Source of the DNA: DATKIY01 sp035543875
GTDB taxonomy: Bacteria; Actinomycetota; Actinomycetes; JAHEKZ01
NCBI GenBank assembly: GCA_035543875.1
Contig: DATKIY010000218.1
Location: forward strand, 1-7,712
Direction of reading: 5' to 3'
Length of the DNA stretch: 7,712 nucleotides
How positions within the stretch are numbered: the first letter of the stretch is position 1; each line of letters starts with the position of its first letter. Both the position numbers and the translations under genes were made by a program. Below are positions 6,233 through 7,712 of the stretch, in pieces. Under the pieces are notes generated by a model, which searched no databases, was not told the origin of the DNA, and saw only the letters and a list, made by a program, of their open reading frames with translations.

Positions 6233-6781
6233 ATGGACGAGCCGCAGCATGTCACGCGTTTGGTTGACGTTGCGCTCGTGGCGGATCCAGATGACATCGG
6301 CCGGTATGTGACCGACGCGCATCGAATGTTGGCAGATCTTGTCAGCAACGACGCTGCACTTGGCTGGGTTGACCCGCCTGAGTCAACGGAGATCGAACAA
6401 CTCCTCGCATCAGTTGCTCGAGATTCAGTGGTCGGAGACGCTGCACTCGCGATTGCAACGTCGGAGGGCCGTTTGGTCGGTCTCGGGTACTGGCGTCGCT
6501 ACTCTCGCCCGACTCATCGAGTCCATGCCGACCTGGAGCGGGTGGCAGTGGCCATCGGCGCACAGCGTCAGGGGCTGGGGAGGGCGTTGGCGTCGTTGCT
6601 CGTCGATGCCGCGAGGGTGGGCGGGATAGAACAACTGACCTTGGACCTGCGGTCCGACAACGAACCCGCGCTGCGACTGTACGAAGGTCTCGGCTTTCGC
6701 CAGTACGGGCACCTTGCCGATTTCGTTGCTGTCGGCGAGCGCCGACTCGGCAAGATCTTCATGGTTCTCGACCTTCGTTAA
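6233..6781 (+). CDS. GNAT-family N-acetyltransferase
   Basis: A 182-aa acyl-CoA-dependent N-acetyltransferase. The acetyl-CoA-binding motif A is clear: ERVAVAIGAQRQGLGRAL (102-119), containing R112-Q-G-L-G-R for the pyrophosphate. It is followed by the beta-strand TLDLR and the C-terminal DNEPALRLYEGLGFRQYG (142-159) typical of the fold. The N-terminal ~65 residues carry a helix pair and a region that would form the acceptor site. The substrate is unknown. ATG 6233 is chosen because earlier in-frame starts lie inside hipA. No strong Shine-Dalgarno precedes it (GAGG is about 13 nt away). It begins 34 nt after the hipA stop on the same strand, so it may be co-transcribed with hipBA, although it is a generic family and a functional link is only a guess. 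A hairpin follows the stop. Confidence 0.88.
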   Translation: MDEPQHVTRLVDVALVADPDDIGRYVTDAHRMLADLVSNDAALGWVDPPESTEIEQLLASVARDSVVGDAALAIATSEGRLVGLGYWRRYSRPTHRVHADLERVAVAIGAQRQGLGRALASLLVDAARVGGIEQLTLDLRSDNEPALRLYEGLGFRQYGHLADFVAVGERRLGKIFMVLDLR

Positions 6782-6785
6782 GTAC

Positions 6786-6802
6786 GGTCCTACCGGAGGA
6801 CC
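6786..6802. terminator. Bidirectional terminator hairpin between convergent genes
   Basis: GGTCCT (6786-6791) and AGGACC (6797-6802) form a perfect 6-bp stem around the loop ACCGG. The hairpin fills most of the 34-nt gap between the convergent acetyltransferase and cyclase genes. No T-run follows on either strand, as is common for high-GC actinobacterial terminators. The position supports termination, but strength cannot be judged from sequence. Confidence 0.5.
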
Positions 6803-6815
6803 TACTCACTTGTGC

Positions 6816-7520
6816 TCAGCCGTCGCCGGGTACCAGTGCCAGCACGCGTGCTGGGAAACCAGACGCGCCAGCTACTCGCGGAACGCCGACCACGACCCAC
6901 GCGCCAGTTGCAGGCACCTGGTCAAGATTGATGGCGTTCTCGACGTGCCAGACCCCCTTGGGGAGTGTGACGGTGCTGTGAATCGGGAAGCCGTGGGTGT
7001 AGCCGGCATCGACACTTAAGGTGTCGATGCCGATTCCGGCGACGTGACGCTGTTCGACGAGCAGTCGAGCAGCCTCCAGCCCATATCCCGGGAAGGCAAG
7101 CCTGTCATCCGAACCAGCGTAGGTCGCGGCGTCATTGCGCAGTCGGCCCCAACCGGTGTGCAGAAACACTGCTGACCCATCACTTATTCGCCCGTGGTTG
7201 GTTTCATGACGCTCGACGTCGTCAATTGCCAGCTCAGCATCAGAATCCGTTGCCGCTCGCGCAGAAATGTCTAGGACTCGAAGGGGCCGGAAGAGTTTCG
7301 CTGCGGAGATCTCGGCGACTGTCTCGCCACCAGGCACGCAGTGACGCGGTGCGTCAAAATGCGTTCCCGAGTGTTCGCTGAGGCTCACTCGTCGACAGAA
7401 CGAACCGTCCGGATCTATCTCCTCGACGTTTGTCGCGCTCATAGGCTCATCACCGGGCCACATGACCGTGGCAGGTGACAGCTCGGCCGACAGATCGACG
7501 ACCCACATGTGACTCATCAT
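6816..7520 (-). CDS. Putative cyclase / kynurenine-formamidase-like metal hydrolase
   Basis: A 234-aa protein of the 'putative cyclase' family (Pfam cyclase), which includes bacterial kynurenine formamidase, isatin hydrolase and polyketide-associated cyclases. These are metal-dependent hydrolases acting on amides or lactams. The diagnostic H50-S-G-T-H54-F-D56-x3-H60 metal motif is complete, preceded by the WPGD segment (21-24). It is followed by G-I-D-T-L-S-V-D and a C-terminal GxGFPxRxLAL-like ending. The specific substrate is not predictable, and no kynureninase or tryptophan dioxygenase gene is visible. The ATG at 7520 has GGAAGGGA six bases upstream and overlaps by ATGA the stop of the preceding TetR-like gene, which suggests the regulator controls this enzyme. 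ATG codons at 7517 and 7508 are alternative starts. Confidence 0.88.
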   Translation of the reverse strand: MMSHMWVVDLSAELSPATVMWPGDEPMSATNVEEIDPDGSFCRRVSLSEHSGTHFDAPRHCVPGGETVAEISAAKLFRPLRVLDISARAATDSDAELAIDDVERHETNHGRISDGSAVFLHTGWGRLRNDAATYAGSDDRLAFPGYGLEAARLLVEQRHVAGIGIDTLSVDAGYTHGFPIHSTVTLPKGVWHVENAINLDQVPATGAWVVVGVPRVAGASGFPARVLALVPGDG

Positions 7521-7712
7521 GAGCGGTCCCTTCCACCGAGTAGCCGACCGAGTCGATTTGTTGTCCGCGTTGCCGTTGCAAACAGCGCGTCAGCTCGTGA
7601 ATGGTCGCCGTCAAGGTGTGCCAGGAGCTCGATGCCCAGATAGGTCGCCACGATGGGGTACGCAAGTTCTTTCGCCGGCACCAGTCGGCGAAGCGGGCTC
7701 TTGGCAAGCGCC
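7517..7712 (-). CDS. TetR-like transcriptional regulator, C-terminal end only
   Basis: Partial: the last 64 residues are visible, the rest lies beyond the right edge. Translating the minus strand from 7711 gives an open frame that includes YPIVATYLGIELLAHLDGD and ADALFATATR, ending LGGRDRS with TGA at 7517-7519. The stretch with GIELL-x-HLDGD-x-x-x-A-x-ALF resembles the last helices of TetR/AcrR ligand-binding domains in actinobacteria. The DNA-binding N-terminus is outside the window, so the family call rests on this C-terminal pattern. Its stop overlaps the cyclase start (ATGA, 7517-7520), so the two form an operon, and a role in sensing the cyclase's substrate or product is a reasonable inference. 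Confidence 0.6.
   Translation of the reverse strand, partial: ALAKSPLRRLVPAKELAYPIVATYLGIELLAHLDGDHSRADALFATATRTTNRLGRLLGGRDRS

Noticed and set aside
7450..7707. 85-aa minus-strand open frame at the right edge
   Set aside because: The neighbouring frame, ending at 7517, gives a TetR-like C-terminus and an ATGA overlap with the cyclase. This frame runs into the cyclase gene out of register.
1..7712. CRISPR arrays, tRNA or rRNA genes, insertion sequences
   Set aside because: No regularly spaced repeats, no cloverleaf or rRNA signatures, and no transposase or integrase motifs were seen on either strand.

Overview
The window looks like chromosomal DNA from a high-GC actinobacterium. The GC content is roughly 60% by eye, not computed. 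Several start codons appear to be GTG, genes within operons overlap by ATGA or GTGA, and the protein families are typical of that phylum (a Tat-exported esterase, a putative-cyclase/TetR pair, an actinobacterial-style HipBA module, and an FdhF/YdeP-type molybdoenzyme next to a separate four-helix cytochrome b). The genus cannot be fixed from the sequence.

Left block, minus strand, about 2925 down to 1. This is a tightly packed gene set, read in this order: a 62-aa single-helix membrane protein; a 232-aa cytochrome b6-like protein with four haem-ligand histidines in b6-type 14/15 spacing; a 320-aa protein with two membrane helices and a large loop, probably outside the cell, that has no Cys and no His; then, after a 99-nt gap, the first 331 residues of an FdhF/YdeP-family molybdopterin oxidoreductase that runs off the left edge. 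Together these suggest a membrane electron-transfer complex in which a formate-dehydrogenase-like enzyme is coupled to quinone through a split cytochrome b. I do not recognise this four-gene combination as a described complex, and it is the most interesting part of the window.

Middle block, plus strand, 3085 to 4462. Divergent from the first block are a VOC/glyoxalase-fold protein and a Tat-signal alpha/beta hydrolase (esterase family). The leader before the esterase contains two inverted repeats that overlap and cannot fold at the same time.

Right-centre block, plus strand, 4494 to 6781. This is a complete hipBA toxin-antitoxin module. Its promoter carries a 6-8-6 inverted repeat exactly between the -35 and -10 boxes, as expected for HipB autoregulation. 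The antitoxin and toxin genes overlap by GTGA. A GNAT acetyltransferase follows 34 nt later and may be read from the same transcript.

Right edge, minus strand, 7712 to 6816. The C-terminal end of a TetR-like regulator overlaps, by ATGA, a putative cyclase (kynurenine-formamidase-like, HxGTHxDxxxH motif). The cyclase converges on the acetyltransferase gene, and a perfect 6-bp hairpin between the two probably terminates transcription in both directions.
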